From NCBI GenBank assembly GCA_964439745.1, contig CAYTQK010000123.1, positions 1 through 9,298 on the forward strand: DNA of 9,298 nucleotides, read 5' to 3'. This DNA is from CAYTQK01 sp964439745 (GTDB lineage: Bacteria > Desulfobacterota > Desulfobacteria > Desulfobacterales > Desulfosudaceae). The notes beneath the pieces were generated by a model. It was not told the origin of the DNA and ran no database searches. It saw only the letters and a list, made by a program, of their open reading frames with translations. Below are positions 1 through 5,927 of the stretch, one piece after another. How positions within the stretch are numbered: position 1 is the stretch's first letter; each line of letters starts with the position of its first letter. Position numbers and translations under genes: made by a program.

Positions 1-1
1 C

Positions 2-79
2 CCGGCGGTCAAGGCGACCGGGAAAGGCCGCATCCAGGTGGCCATCACCACCATGGCCAAGGTGCGGCAGGAGATATAG
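2..79 (+). CDS. C-terminal end of an unidentified protein (partial)
   Basis: An open frame enters from the left edge and stops at TAG 77-79. It supplies the last 25 residues of a protein, ending in ITTMAKVRQEI. The tail is basic and mixes hydrophobic and charged residues. I do not recognise the family from so short a piece. It is convergent with the small gene that ends at 108, leaving only 28 bases between the two stops, so it is probably the last gene of a rightward unit. No terminator hairpin is visible in that gap. The frame is open and ends cleanly just before a convergent gene, which supports a real gene end, but the call rests on 78 bases. Confidence 0.45.
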   Translation, partial: PAVKATGKGRIQVAITTMAKVRQEI

Positions 80-107
80 ACCGATTTTAGCTGTTGGCGC
101 AATCGCT

Positions 108-326
108 TCAGTCGCCTTTATCTTCTGGCGGTAAAGAAGAACGGCGGCGTTGCTCCTTCTTCCGTCGCCGGCTCTCCAGCCACTGGCGCTGCTCCTCCTG
201 GTATTCTTCCTCGGTCTGGTGATACCGGGAATAATCCGTATTTTCGTAGTCGGGACGGGGACCTTTCCAGGATTTGAGCACCTCGATTAATTTTTCCAGA
301 CGGCGTTTGCGGGTGGTTTTGTCCAT
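108..326 (-). CDS. Small highly charged hypothetical protein (72 aa)
   Basis: The product is 72 residues and starts MDKTTRKRRLEKLIEVL. The start at 326 is chosen because a GGGGGA ribosome-binding site (331-336) sits 4 bases upstream, and because longer versions would run back into the upstream gene. The protein is dominated by Lys, Arg, Glu and Gln. A basic, probably helical N-terminus is followed by a Tyr/Asp-rich middle (RPDYENTDYSRYHQ, about residues 24-37) and a Glu/Gln/Arg helix with a QRRR cluster near the C-terminus. There is no signal peptide, membrane segment, cysteine or catalytic motif. It begins 19 bases after the stop of the cytidylate-kinase-like gene and is very likely co-transcribed with it. 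The function is unknown. The composition would suit a nucleic-acid- or protein-binding accessory, but that is a guess. Confidence 0.7.
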   Translation of the reverse strand: MDKTTRKRRLEKLIEVLKSWKGPRPDYENTDYSRYHQTEEEYQEEQRQWLESRRRKKEQRRRSSLPPEDKGD

Positions 327-345
327 GGCATCCCCCTGAACGCGG

Positions 346-957
346 CTACCGGTTGCCGAAGGCGTCACAGATCCGCCGGGCGGCCACGGGCGGATCGGTC
401 GTGCCGGTGTCGATAACCAGGTCGTACAGCCGGGCATCATTAACATCCCGGTCGAAATAGTGTTTCAGGTAGGCGGCTTCATCGTGGTCTTCTTTCTTGA
501 GGAGCTTTTCGGCCTTTTCCGCGGTCAGCCCCCTGTCCCGCATGACATTCTCGATGCGGTCGGCATCGGGGCACTTGATGCGAACGTGAAAAACATCCGG
601 CTTATCCGCCAGGATGCACTGGCTGCCCCAGCCCAGGATGACGACCCGGCCCTCCTGGTGCAGGTTTTCCACCAGCTCCCGGGTGACCTGGTAGTATTTC
701 TTGTCATCCAGGCAGCCATACTCCTGGTCCACCACCTTTTTGACGATGGAACAGGTATAGCGATCAAGGTAGCGGAGGAACCGGGAGCTGGCGGTCTTGC
801 CGAAAATTTCAGCTTCCGATTCAGAGATATTCAGCTTTTCGGCGATATCGGCCAGCAGATGCCGTTCCACGAATTCATAGTCCAGGGTTTCCGCCGTCAG
901 CCGGCCCACTTCCCGGGATCGCGACCCGTAAACACCGTTGATTGTTATTGCTGCCAT
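346..957 (-). CDS. Cytidylate-kinase-like family protein
   Basis: The protein has 203 residues and resembles the cytidylate-kinase-like P-loop family (Pfam Cytidylate_kin2 type), whose members are mostly uncharacterised and distinct from Cmk. Residues 1-20 (MAAITINGVYGSRSREVGRL) match the family's N-terminal ISxxYGSGGREIG nucleotide loop, but with GSRSRE in place of GSGGRE. Residues 105-127 (VVILGWGSQCILADKPDVFHVRI) match the family's central strand region, with Trp where Arg is common. The LID/C-terminal part KEDHDEAAYLKHYFDRDVND (155-174) followed by YDLVIDTG (178-185) is typical. The likely role is a cytosolic ATP-dependent nucleotide or small-molecule kinase, but the substrate cannot be read from the sequence. 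The start is supported by an AAGGAG at 963-968, 5 bases upstream. It leads a two-gene operon with the 72-residue protein and has its own promoter at 1058-1085. It is transcribed away from the ZIP transporter gene. Confidence 0.85.
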   Translation of the reverse strand: MAAITINGVYGSRSREVGRLTAETLDYEFVERHLLADIAEKLNISESEAEIFGKTASSRFLRYLDRYTCSIVKKVVDQEYGCLDDKKYYQVTRELVENLHQEGRVVILGWGSQCILADKPDVFHVRIKCPDADRIENVMRDRGLTAEKAEKLLKKEDHDEAAYLKHYFDRDVNDARLYDLVIDTGTTDPPVAARRICDAFGNR

Positions 958-962
958 GTTAT

Positions 963-968
963 CTCCTT
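963..968 (-). promoter_or_regulatory. Ribosome-binding site of the cytidylate-kinase-like gene
   Basis: On the minus strand this reads AAGGAG, 5 bases before the ATG at 957-955. It fixes the start of the kinase-like gene. Confidence 0.75.
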
Positions 969-1057
969 ACCTGGGGCGACGGCTCGACTGGTTCTGCCCG
1001 CCGGGCTGCCGGCCCGCCATTGGTGTTGACCCGTTTTTGTCTTCCCGTTTCAGCCCC

Positions 1058-1085
1058 ATTTTACTCCAATGCGTTGTGATGTAAA
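1058..1085 (-). promoter_or_regulatory. Predicted sigma-70-type promoter for the kinase-like operon
   Basis: The minus strand shows TTTACA (1085-1080; 5 of 6 to TTGACA), a 16-base spacer and TAAAAT (1063-1058; 5 of 6 to TATAAT). Transcription would start near 1050 and give a leader of about 90 bases. The position, directly upstream of the kinase-like gene and in an otherwise empty spacer, supports it. It is a pattern match only. Confidence 0.5.
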
Positions 1086-1104
1086 ATCATTTTTGATTTC
1101 CCGC

Positions 1105-1121
1105 TTGTCTGCGGCAGACAA
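1105..1121. promoter_or_regulatory. 17-bp palindromic operator candidate between divergent genes
   Basis: TTGTCTGC and GCAGACAA form a perfect 8-bp inverted repeat around a single central G. It covers the predicted -35 of the ZIP gene and lies about 20 bp upstream of the -35 of the leftward kinase-like operon. The size and symmetry are those of a dimeric repressor site. The TTGTC/GACAA outer halves resemble sites of some GntR-type regulators, but no regulator gene is in the window and the cognate protein is unknown. A bound protein here should repress the ZIP gene by steric exclusion. Confidence 0.5.
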
Positions 1122-1134
1122 AATCTGGTAGAAT
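1105..1134 (+). promoter_or_regulatory. Predicted promoter of the ZIP transporter gene
   Basis: TTGTCT (1105-1110) and TAGAAT (1129-1134; 5 of 6 to TATAAT) are separated by 18 bases. The -35 half is weaker (4 of 6). Transcription would start near 1141, leaving a leader of about 80 bases before the ATG at 1220. The -35 is the left arm of a perfect palindrome (see the separate entry), so access of RNA polymerase could be blocked by a bound regulator. Confidence 0.45.
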
Positions 1135-1198
1135 TGATGGTAGATACGGACCGGGCCACCTGCCGGCTGCCGTTGTCTTGCCCCCATACAGATAAACC

Positions 1199-1218
1199 GC
1201 AACCATAGATTGGTTTGC
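1199..1218 (+). other. Hairpin just before the ZIP start codon
   Basis: AACCA (1201-1205) and TGGTT (1211-1215) pair around the loop TAGAT. Two further pairs (G1199-C1218 and C1200-G1217) follow across a bulged T1216. The structure ends one base before the start codon at 1220 and occupies the place where a ribosome-binding site would lie. No Shine-Dalgarno sequence is visible there. Confidence 0.35.
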
Positions 1219-1219
1219 C

Positions 1220-1984
1220 ATGACGATTTTTCTATACGGAATTGCGGCCAGCGGCCTGGCCGGCCTGGGAACCGGCCTGGGAGCGCTGCCGGCCCTGTTT
1301 GTCCGGCAGATCTCCAACCGCACCATGAGCACCCTGCTGGGCGGATCGGCCGGGATCATGCTGGCGGCCACCTCCTTTTCCCTGATTATTCCCGGCATCA
1401 ACCAGGGGAATCTCCTCTGGCCGGGCTACGGCGTGTTCATTGCCATAGCCGGTATTCTCGTCGGCGGTATTTTTCTGGATATCATCGACAAGACCCTGCC
1501 TCATGAGCATTTTGCGGCCGGTCCGGAAGGGCCTTCCACTCGCCTGAAACGGATCTGGCTCTTTATCATCGCCATTACCATTCATAATTTTCCCGAGGGC
1601 ATGGCCGTGGGCGTGGGGTTCGGCACCGGTGATGTCGGCGCCGGCATCAGCCTGGCCATCGGCATCGGCCTGCAGAACATGCCCGAGGGACTGGCCGTGG
1701 CCCTGCCCCTCATAGGGCTCGGGTACAGCCGGGCCAAGGCCCTGGGCATCGCCACCCTGACCGGCCTGGTGGAGCCGGTCGGCGGTCTGCTGGGGGCCGG
1801 CCTGGTAACGGTCTTCCATCCGGTCCTGCCCTTTGCCCTGGCTTTTGCCGCCGGGGCCATGCTCTTTGTCATCAGCGACGAGATCATCCCGGAAACCCAT
1901 GCCGCAGGCAAATCCCGGCTGGCCACTTACGGTATCCTGGTCGGATTCGTGATCATGATGGGGCTGGATAATCTGCTGGGATAG
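1220..1984 (+). CDS. ZIP-family divalent metal transporter
   Basis: The 254-residue inner-membrane protein belongs to the ZIP family, GufA-like branch, which moves Zn(II) or other divalent metals into the cytosol. It is almost entirely hydrophobic, with about eight membrane segments. The signature helices are present: HNFPEG (H122, N123, P125, E126) in the fourth and QNMPEG (Q152, N153, P155, E156) in the fifth segment, which form the binuclear metal site, followed by E185 in LVEPVGG. A short LPHEHF stretch (about 94-98) lies in the cytosolic loop and could bind metal. DEIIPETH (220-227) is the usual late-segment motif. The ATG at 1220 is used because an in-frame stop lies at 1193-1195 and the next Met is residue 36. 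There is no clear ribosome-binding site, and a hairpin precedes the start. It has its own promoter with a palindromic operator candidate. The metal specificity is not readable. Confidence 0.9.
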   Translation: MTIFLYGIAASGLAGLGTGLGALPALFVRQISNRTMSTLLGGSAGIMLAATSFSLIIPGINQGNLLWPGYGVFIAIAGILVGGIFLDIIDKTLPHEHFAAGPEGPSTRLKRIWLFIIAITIHNFPEGMAVGVGFGTGDVGAGISLAIGIGLQNMPEGLAVALPLIGLGYSRAKALGIATLTGLVEPVGGLLGAGLVTVFHPVLPFALAFAAGAMLFVISDEIIPETHAAGKSRLATYGILVGFVIMMGLDNLLG

Positions 1985-2064
1985 CTTTGCAACGGCCGGA
2001 CCGGAAGGCATGAAAAGAAGGTATCAGGAATGGTTTTCGGAAAGCCGATTTTGAAACGACAAAC

Positions 2065-2091
2065 TTGAAAACCGCCTCATTTGTGTATAAG
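2065..2091 (+). promoter_or_regulatory. Possible promoter of the uspA-like gene
   Basis: TTGAAA (2065-2070) and TATAAG (2086-2091) are separated by 15 bases, slightly short of the optimum. The pair lies in an AT-richer stretch of the 188-base spacer after the ZIP gene. Transcription would start near 2098. This is moderate to weak support. Confidence 0.35.
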
Positions 2092-2115
2092 GTAGGAGAC
2101 AAATCAACAATCCCG

Positions 2116-2145
2116 GCTGACGCGTAAAAGTCGCTTCGCGCCAGC
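2116..2145 (+). other. Leader hairpin upstream of the uspA-like gene
   Basis: GCTG-CGCG (2116-2124, with A2120 unpaired) can pair with CGCG-CAGC (2137-2145, with C2141 unpaired) around a 12-base loop. It sits in the predicted leader about 15 bases before the ribosome-binding site. No T-run follows, so it is not a terminator. It could affect transcript stability or be incidental. Confidence 0.25.
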
Positions 2146-2172
2146 ACAACGCCACAGACAGGAGACTTGAGC

Positions 2173-2646
2173 ATGTCGAAAAAAATTCTCATTGCCATGG
2201 ATGAATCGGAAAATGCCCTGCGGGCGGTCGAGTTCGTGGGCAAAAATATGCAGCCGGACGCGTCGGTGACACTGTTCAGCGTGCTGCTGGACACCGAAGC
2301 CATGTGCTCCATGCAGGGCGCCGGCCTGACCCCCTATTTCGTGTCCCAGCAGTCCTCCTTCTGCACCCTGGAAGACAAGAAAAAGGAAATCGTCAACCAG
2401 GCCCAGCAAAAAGCCAAGCAGATGCTGGTACAGAACGACTTTGAAGACGCCAATATCACCACCAAGGCGATTGTTCGCGAAAAAGGCATTGCCCGGGATA
2501 TTATCAGGGAAGCCAAGAGCGGCGATTACAGCCTCATCGTGCTGGGAAAACAGGGTCTGTCCGGATTCAAGGATTTTGTCCTGGGAAGCATCACCCAGAA
2601 AGTCATCCACGGCACGTCCGGGATTTCCGTCCTGCTGGTTGATTAA
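2173..2646 (+). CDS. Universal stress protein, UspA family, ATP-binding type
   Basis: This 157-residue cytosolic protein has a single Usp domain, the usual length. It opens with KKILIAMDESENALRAVEF (beta strand, then the conserved Asp and helix) and ends with the nucleotide-binding signature G-x2-G-x9-G-S at G125, G128, G138 and S139, followed by the strand ISVLLVD. The intact signature places it with ATP-binding (MJ0577-like) rather than non-binding UspA proteins. Residues 41-65 (with C45 and C64) form an insertion between the second strand and the following helix. The ATG at 2173 is chosen because AGGAG (2160-2164) lies 8 bases upstream. The in-frame TTG at 2167 would be only 2 bases from it. 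It has a likely own promoter and leader, and the epimerase-like gene follows after 77 bases on the same strand. UspA proteins act in stress survival, and the specific trigger is not visible. Confidence 0.92.
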   Translation: MSKKILIAMDESENALRAVEFVGKNMQPDASVTLFSVLLDTEAMCSMQGAGLTPYFVSQQSSFCTLEDKKKEIVNQAQQKAKQMLVQNDFEDANITTKAIVREKGIARDIIREAKSGDYSLIVLGKQGLSGFKDFVLGSITQKVIHGTSGISVLLVD

Positions 2647-2723
2647 TCGGCGAATGATACCCGGCCTTGCTGCAAGACGGGGGGCATTTTTGCCCAGTTG
2701 ATTTTCAGCAAAGGAACGGCCTG

Positions 2724-3632
2724 ATGAAAATCGTTATGACCGGCAGTTCCGGATTTGTCGGCCGTCACCTGGCCCGGAACCTGCTGCAGGCCGGGCATAC
2801 CGTGACCGGCCTTGGTTTGAGCCGCCAGCCCGGCGCCATTGAGCACGATCATTTCCGTTTCCTGCAGGCGGATACCAGTCAGCCGGGAGACTGGCAGGGC
2901 GCGCTGGAAGAGGCCGAAGCGGTCATCAACCTGGCCGGGGCCAATATTTTCAAGCGCTGGAACAAAAAATACAAACAGCTCATTTACGACAGCCGCATCC
3001 TGACCACCCGCAACCTGGTCGAAGCCCTGCCCGCGGGCAGTAATATCGTCTTGTGCAGCACCTCGGCGGCCGGCTACTACGGTCACCAGGGCGACCGGCA
3101 GCTGGTGGAAAGCAGCCCGCCGGGTGATGATTTTCTGGCCCGGGTCTGCCGGGACTGGGAAAAAGAGGCCCGGGCCGCGGAGAAAAAAGGGGCCCGGGTG
3201 GTGACCACCCGCTTCGGCGTGGTCCTGGAGCAGGGCGGCGGCGCGCTGGCCACCATGTTGCCCCTCTTTCGCCTGGGGCTGGGCGGCAGGATCGGCAGCG
3301 GCCGCCAGTGGTTTCCCTGGATTCACCTGGCCGACCTGATCGCGGCCATGCAATTGGTTCTGCGCAACGCCGAGATCGCCGGGCCGGTCAACTTCTGCGC
3401 GCCCCGGCCGGTCCGGAACCGCGATTTTGCCCGGGCCCTGGGCGCGGCGGTCCACCGGCCGGCATTCCTTCCCGTGCCGGCCTTTGCCATGAAACTGGCC
3501 GCCGGTGAACTGGGCACGCTGGTGTTAAACAGCCAGCGGGTGGTCCCGGCCAAGCTCCTGGCCCACCAGTTCGCCTTCCACTATCCCACCATCGAAGATG
3601 CCCTGGCAGCGGCGGCGCGCAACGCAGAATAA
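2724..3632 (+). CDS. TIGR01777-type epimerase-like oxidoreductase (YfcH/SDR39U1 family)
   Basis: This 302-residue atypical short-chain dehydrogenase has the usual length of about 300. The Rossmann motif TGSSGFVG is at 6-13, and VINLAGANI at 67-75 is the NNAG-equivalent strand. Family-specific blocks follow: RWNKKYKQLIYDSRILTTRNLVEAL (78-102), the active-site-region block STSAAGYYG (112-120), DFLARVCRDWE (136-146), and the strongly conserved FRLGLGGRIGSGRQWFPWIH (182-201). The C-terminal DUF1731-like part (about 245-295) ends FHYPTIEDAL. Members bind NAD(P)(H), but their physiological substrate is unknown. The ATG at 2724 is supported by AAGGAA (2711-2716) 7 bases upstream and by the motif starting at residue 6. 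A TTG 57 bases earlier has no comparable support. It follows uspA on the same strand, possibly co-transcribed, and converges on cooS with 65 bases between the stops. Confidence 0.9.
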   Translation: MKIVMTGSSGFVGRHLARNLLQAGHTVTGLGLSRQPGAIEHDHFRFLQADTSQPGDWQGALEEAEAVINLAGANIFKRWNKKYKQLIYDSRILTTRNLVEALPAGSNIVLCSTSAAGYYGHQGDRQLVESSPPGDDFLARVCRDWEKEARAAEKKGARVVTTRFGVVLEQGGGALATMLPLFRLGLGGRIGSGRQWFPWIHLADLIAAMQLVLRNAEIAGPVNFCAPRPVRNRDFARALGAAVHRPAFLPVPAFAMKLAAGELGTLVLNSQRVVPAKLLAHQFAFHYPTIEDALAAAARNAE

Positions 3633-3647
3633 AACCCGGCAACCAAT

Positions 3648-3678
3648 AAAAAAAGCCCGGCCCATAAATGAGCCGGGC
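3648..3678 (-). terminator. Intrinsic terminator of cooS
   Basis: GCCCGGC (3655-3661) and GCCGGGC (3672-3678) form a perfect 7-bp GC-rich stem with a 10-base loop. On the minus strand the stem is followed immediately by seven T (3654-3648). It begins 19 bases after the cooS stop. On the plus strand no T-run follows, so it serves cooS and not the convergent epimerase-like gene. Confidence 0.85.
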
Positions 3679-3697
3679 GTAATCAGACAGTTGCGGT

Positions 3698-5683
3698 TTA
3701 TTCCAGGGAGCGGCGGTCCTGCATGTCCACCAGCACCCGCTCGCGGGCCTTGTCAATGCCCAGGGCCTGGCGCTTCTTGTCGATATGGGCGATCATCAGC
3801 CGGGCCATTTCATGGGGGTCCGGTGAAAAGCCCCATTTTCCAAGCCCGCGATCTTCCAGGCCATTGAACAGCAGCTCATGGAAGCGGGTATTTTCCGTGA
3901 TGGGAAAGGTTACCCCGAAGACGGTGTAGACACCCGAGGCCACGAAATAGTGGCCGATGGAGATGGCTTTTTCACTCATCCACTCCGGTGCGGCCCCGGC
4001 CGCGGGCAGGTCGGCGATACGATTCCCCAGTCCGCCCACCTTGACCATCTCGGAAGCGGCCATGAGAATGCGGCTGTTGTCCACGCAGGACCCCATACCC
4101 AGCACCGGCGGCATGCCCACGGTTTCGCAGACCTCGCTCAGCCCGGGACCGGCCAGGGCGGCCGCTTCCGGCGTCAGCATACCGGCCTTGGCCAGGGAGA
4201 TCTGGGAACAGCCCGTCTGCAGCACCAGCACGTCGTTCTTGATCAATTCCTTGACCAGTTCCACGTGGACATAATCCTGCTTGACCCGGGGGTTGGTACA
4301 GCCAACCACGCCGGCCACCCCGCGGATGCGTCCGTTGATGATATTGTCGTTCAAGGGCGCATAGGTGGCGCGGAAGCTGCCGCCCAGCATGTAATTTATG
4401 TACTCGTAGGAGAATCCGTGCACGCCGGGATTGACGTTCTTGGGAATATCCACCGGATGGGTCCGGTATTTAAACCGGTCAATGGCCCGGATGACGATCT
4501 CATCGGTACAGTCCAGGGGATGATGATCGTTAAACTCGATATGGGTGGCCCCCTCGATATGGCAGCGAGGGTTGGTGGTAAACAATTCCGTACCGTAGCA
4601 CTCGGCCACCTTGGCCAGCCCCTGCTTGATGCACTGGATATCCACGCCCATGGCGTCCACCGCGCCGGTTACCAGCACCGCCTCGGTGGAAGTGAAGTTG
4701 CCGGCGTGCGGGATGCCGTGGCGGGACATCATTTCCGCGCCGGAACAGCACATGCCCACCAGGTTGATGCCCTCGGCACCCGCTTCGCGGGCGGCCTCGT
4801 TCAAGACCGGCGAATGGACCGACTCCAGCATGGATTCAAACAGGTTGGGCTCATGGCCGTGAATAATGATATTGACCATGTTCTCCTTGAGCACGCCCAT
4901 GTTGACGTCGGCCTGCACCGGGGTAGGCGTGCCGTAGAGGATATCAGAAATATCCGTGGCCACCATGGAACCGCCCCAGCCGTCGGCCAGAGCGGTCCGG
5001 CTGCACTGCCTGGTGATATTGTCATAATGCTGATCCACGCCCACGTGGGTACGGTGCATCAACTCCATGATTTCGCGCATGGCACCCCGGGGGACGATAC
5101 CTTCCTTGCGCCAGGTGGCCAGGGTTTCTTCCGGCACCCGCTGGACAAAGGGGATTTCCCCGTCGACCTGGGTGTAGGTCCGTTCCAGTTCCCGGTAGAG
5201 ATCCATGGCGACCTCCTCGTTGCTGCGGCCGTCCACCTCAATGCCGATGGATTCGGCTACCTGCCGCAGCTTGATGGGATCCTTGATCTCGTAATCGGTG
5301 ATGTTGCCGCTGACCACCTCCCGGAACAGGTCCAGCATGGCCATGCCGTGATCGGTATGGGCGGCCGCACCGGAAGCCACCATGCGGGCGAAATTCCGGG
5401 CCATGATGGTATCGATGGTGGCGCCGCAGACACCGACCTTGCCGTAGGGGTCCTTGGCACTCAAGCGGCAGGGCCCCATGGAACAATGCTTGCAGCAGGC
5501 CGAATCCGCACCGATGGGACAGGCCTTCATGGTGGCGGCCCGGTCAAAAGCCAGCTCCACGCCGTCCTGCCGCGCCTTGATCAACATCTTTGAAGTCGCG
5601 TCACAGGTAGTTACATCACGGGGCGCAAGCAGATTCTTATCCGCCGCTTTTTTATCTTTTACAGAAGTCTGTTTATCTGCCAT
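3698..5683 (-). CDS. cooS: Anaerobic carbon monoxide dehydrogenase, Ni-Fe catalytic subunit
   Basis: The 661-residue monofunctional CODH catalyses CO + H2O to CO2 + 2 e- + 2 H+ as a cytosolic homodimer. All cluster ligands can be placed against the Carboxydothermus CODH-II pattern: D-cluster C55 and C63 (CPIGADSAC), B-cluster C64, C67, C72 and C86, and C-cluster H277 (GHEP), C313 (MCCSG), C351 (IQC), C462 (GCTNPR), C492 (QTGC) and C533 (MGSC). Catalytic-support residues H109 (AAHTDHG) and K572 (SEKA) are also present. The N-terminus carries about 16 extra, mostly charged residues. The ATG at 5683 is chosen because AGGAG (5690-5694) lies 6 bases upstream. A TTG at 5719 has no such support. It is transcribed alone: its own terminator follows, and a sigma-54-like element plus an inverted repeat precede it. 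No cooC, cooF, acs/cdh or hydrogenase gene is adjacent. The likely role is CO oxidation, or CO2 reduction with reduced ferredoxin. Confidence 0.96.
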   Translation of the reverse strand: MADKQTSVKDKKAADKNLLAPRDVTTCDATSKMLIKARQDGVELAFDRAATMKACPIGADSACCKHCSMGPCRLSAKDPYGKVGVCGATIDTIMARNFARMVASGAAAHTDHGMAMLDLFREVVSGNITDYEIKDPIKLRQVAESIGIEVDGRSNEEVAMDLYRELERTYTQVDGEIPFVQRVPEETLATWRKEGIVPRGAMREIMELMHRTHVGVDQHYDNITRQCSRTALADGWGGSMVATDISDILYGTPTPVQADVNMGVLKENMVNIIIHGHEPNLFESMLESVHSPVLNEAAREAGAEGINLVGMCCSGAEMMSRHGIPHAGNFTSTEAVLVTGAVDAMGVDIQCIKQGLAKVAECYGTELFTTNPRCHIEGATHIEFNDHHPLDCTDEIVIRAIDRFKYRTHPVDIPKNVNPGVHGFSYEYINYMLGGSFRATYAPLNDNIINGRIRGVAGVVGCTNPRVKQDYVHVELVKELIKNDVLVLQTGCSQISLAKAGMLTPEAAALAGPGLSEVCETVGMPPVLGMGSCVDNSRILMAASEMVKVGGLGNRIADLPAAGAAPEWMSEKAISIGHYFVASGVYTVFGVTFPITENTRFHELLFNGLEDRGLGKWGFSPDPHEMARLMIAHIDKKRQALGIDKARERVLVDMQDRRSLE

Positions 5684-5689
5684 TATCTT

Positions 5690-5694
5690 CTCCT
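5690..5694 (-). promoter_or_regulatory. Ribosome-binding site of cooS
   Basis: The minus strand reads AGGAG, within AAAGGAG, 6 bases before the ATG at 5683-5681. It decides the cooS start in favour of MADKQTS. Confidence 0.8.
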
Positions 5695-5717
5695 TTGTGT
5701 AGGGGGTTGACTGAACC

Positions 5718-5732
5718 AAGGGTATGACCCTT
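5718..5732 (-). promoter_or_regulatory. Perfect 6-bp inverted repeat in the cooS leader
   Basis: AAGGGT and ACCCTT flank a 3-base centre (5724-5726). The sequence lies 34-48 bases upstream of the cooS ATG, downstream of the predicted transcription start. It is either a 15-bp operator for a dimeric regulator or a short, tight RNA hairpin in the leader. No T-run follows, so it is not a terminator. Confidence 0.4.
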
Positions 5733-5763
5733 CATTCCTTACAGCCTCTTTTATCAAAAATAA

Positions 5764-5779
5764 TTCAATTCCTGTGCCA
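5764..5779 (-). promoter_or_regulatory. Sigma-54-like promoter element for cooS
   Basis: The minus strand reads TGGCAC (5779-5774), five bases, then TTGAA (5768-5764). The -24 block is perfect, and the spacing to the -12 block is exact for sigma-54 (TGGCAC-N5-TTGCA). The -12 has GA where GC is normal, which weakens the call. Transcription would start near 5754, with a leader of about 70 bases. A sigma-70 reading of the same stretch (TTGGCA ... TGATAA, 18-base spacer) is also possible. Confidence 0.35.
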
Positions 5780-5927
5780 ATCAATCCCCCCTTTGGCCGA
5801 AACCTGGCACAATTATTTTTTATTCATTTATTTCGAATATTTATTATATAAAAAATGTGTTTTAAAAATGCTTTAAATTTCTTTTGTCTCATGTTGTCGA
5901 CCAAAAACAGCCGCTACTGTCTCAAAA

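Noticed and set aside
1232..2011. Minus-strand open frame covering the ZIP transporter gene
   Set aside because: Its translation is Gln/Gly/His-rich with no domain. The + strand frame encodes clear membrane helices and the HNxPEG motif.
2167..2172. TTG start for the UspA protein
   Set aside because: It lies 2 bases from the AGGAG site. The ATG at 2173 has normal 8-base spacing and gives the usual family N-terminus.
2682..2695. Hairpin GGGCA-TTTT-TGCCC between the uspA-like and epimerase-like genes as a terminator
   Set aside because: The stem is only 5 bp and no T-run follows directly (AGTTGATTTTC). It does not clearly separate the two genes.
2643..3455. Minus-strand open frame opposite the epimerase-like gene
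   Set aside because: It is a shadow of a strongly matching TIGR01777-type protein, and its own translation has no recognisable motif.
3878..5593. A very long open frame on the + strand opposite cooS
   Set aside because: It is a by-product of GC-rich codon use in cooS. It has no ribosome-binding site and a repetitive His/Gly/Asp-rich translation, and cooS on the other strand is unmistakable with all ligands.
5684..5719. Upstream TTG start adding 12 residues to CooS
   Set aside because: The added residues have no family support, and the strong AAAGGAG would lie inside the coding part. The ATG at 5683 is correctly spaced from it.
5805..5821. Sigma-54 promoter on the + strand at the second TGGCAC
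   Set aside because: The -12 position is a run of T with no GC or GA, and the next rightward gene lies beyond the assembly gap.
5843..5848. Perfect TATAAT on the minus strand upstream of cooS
   Set aside because: No -35 match occurs at 16-18 bases, and in such an AT-rich block this hexamer is expected by chance.
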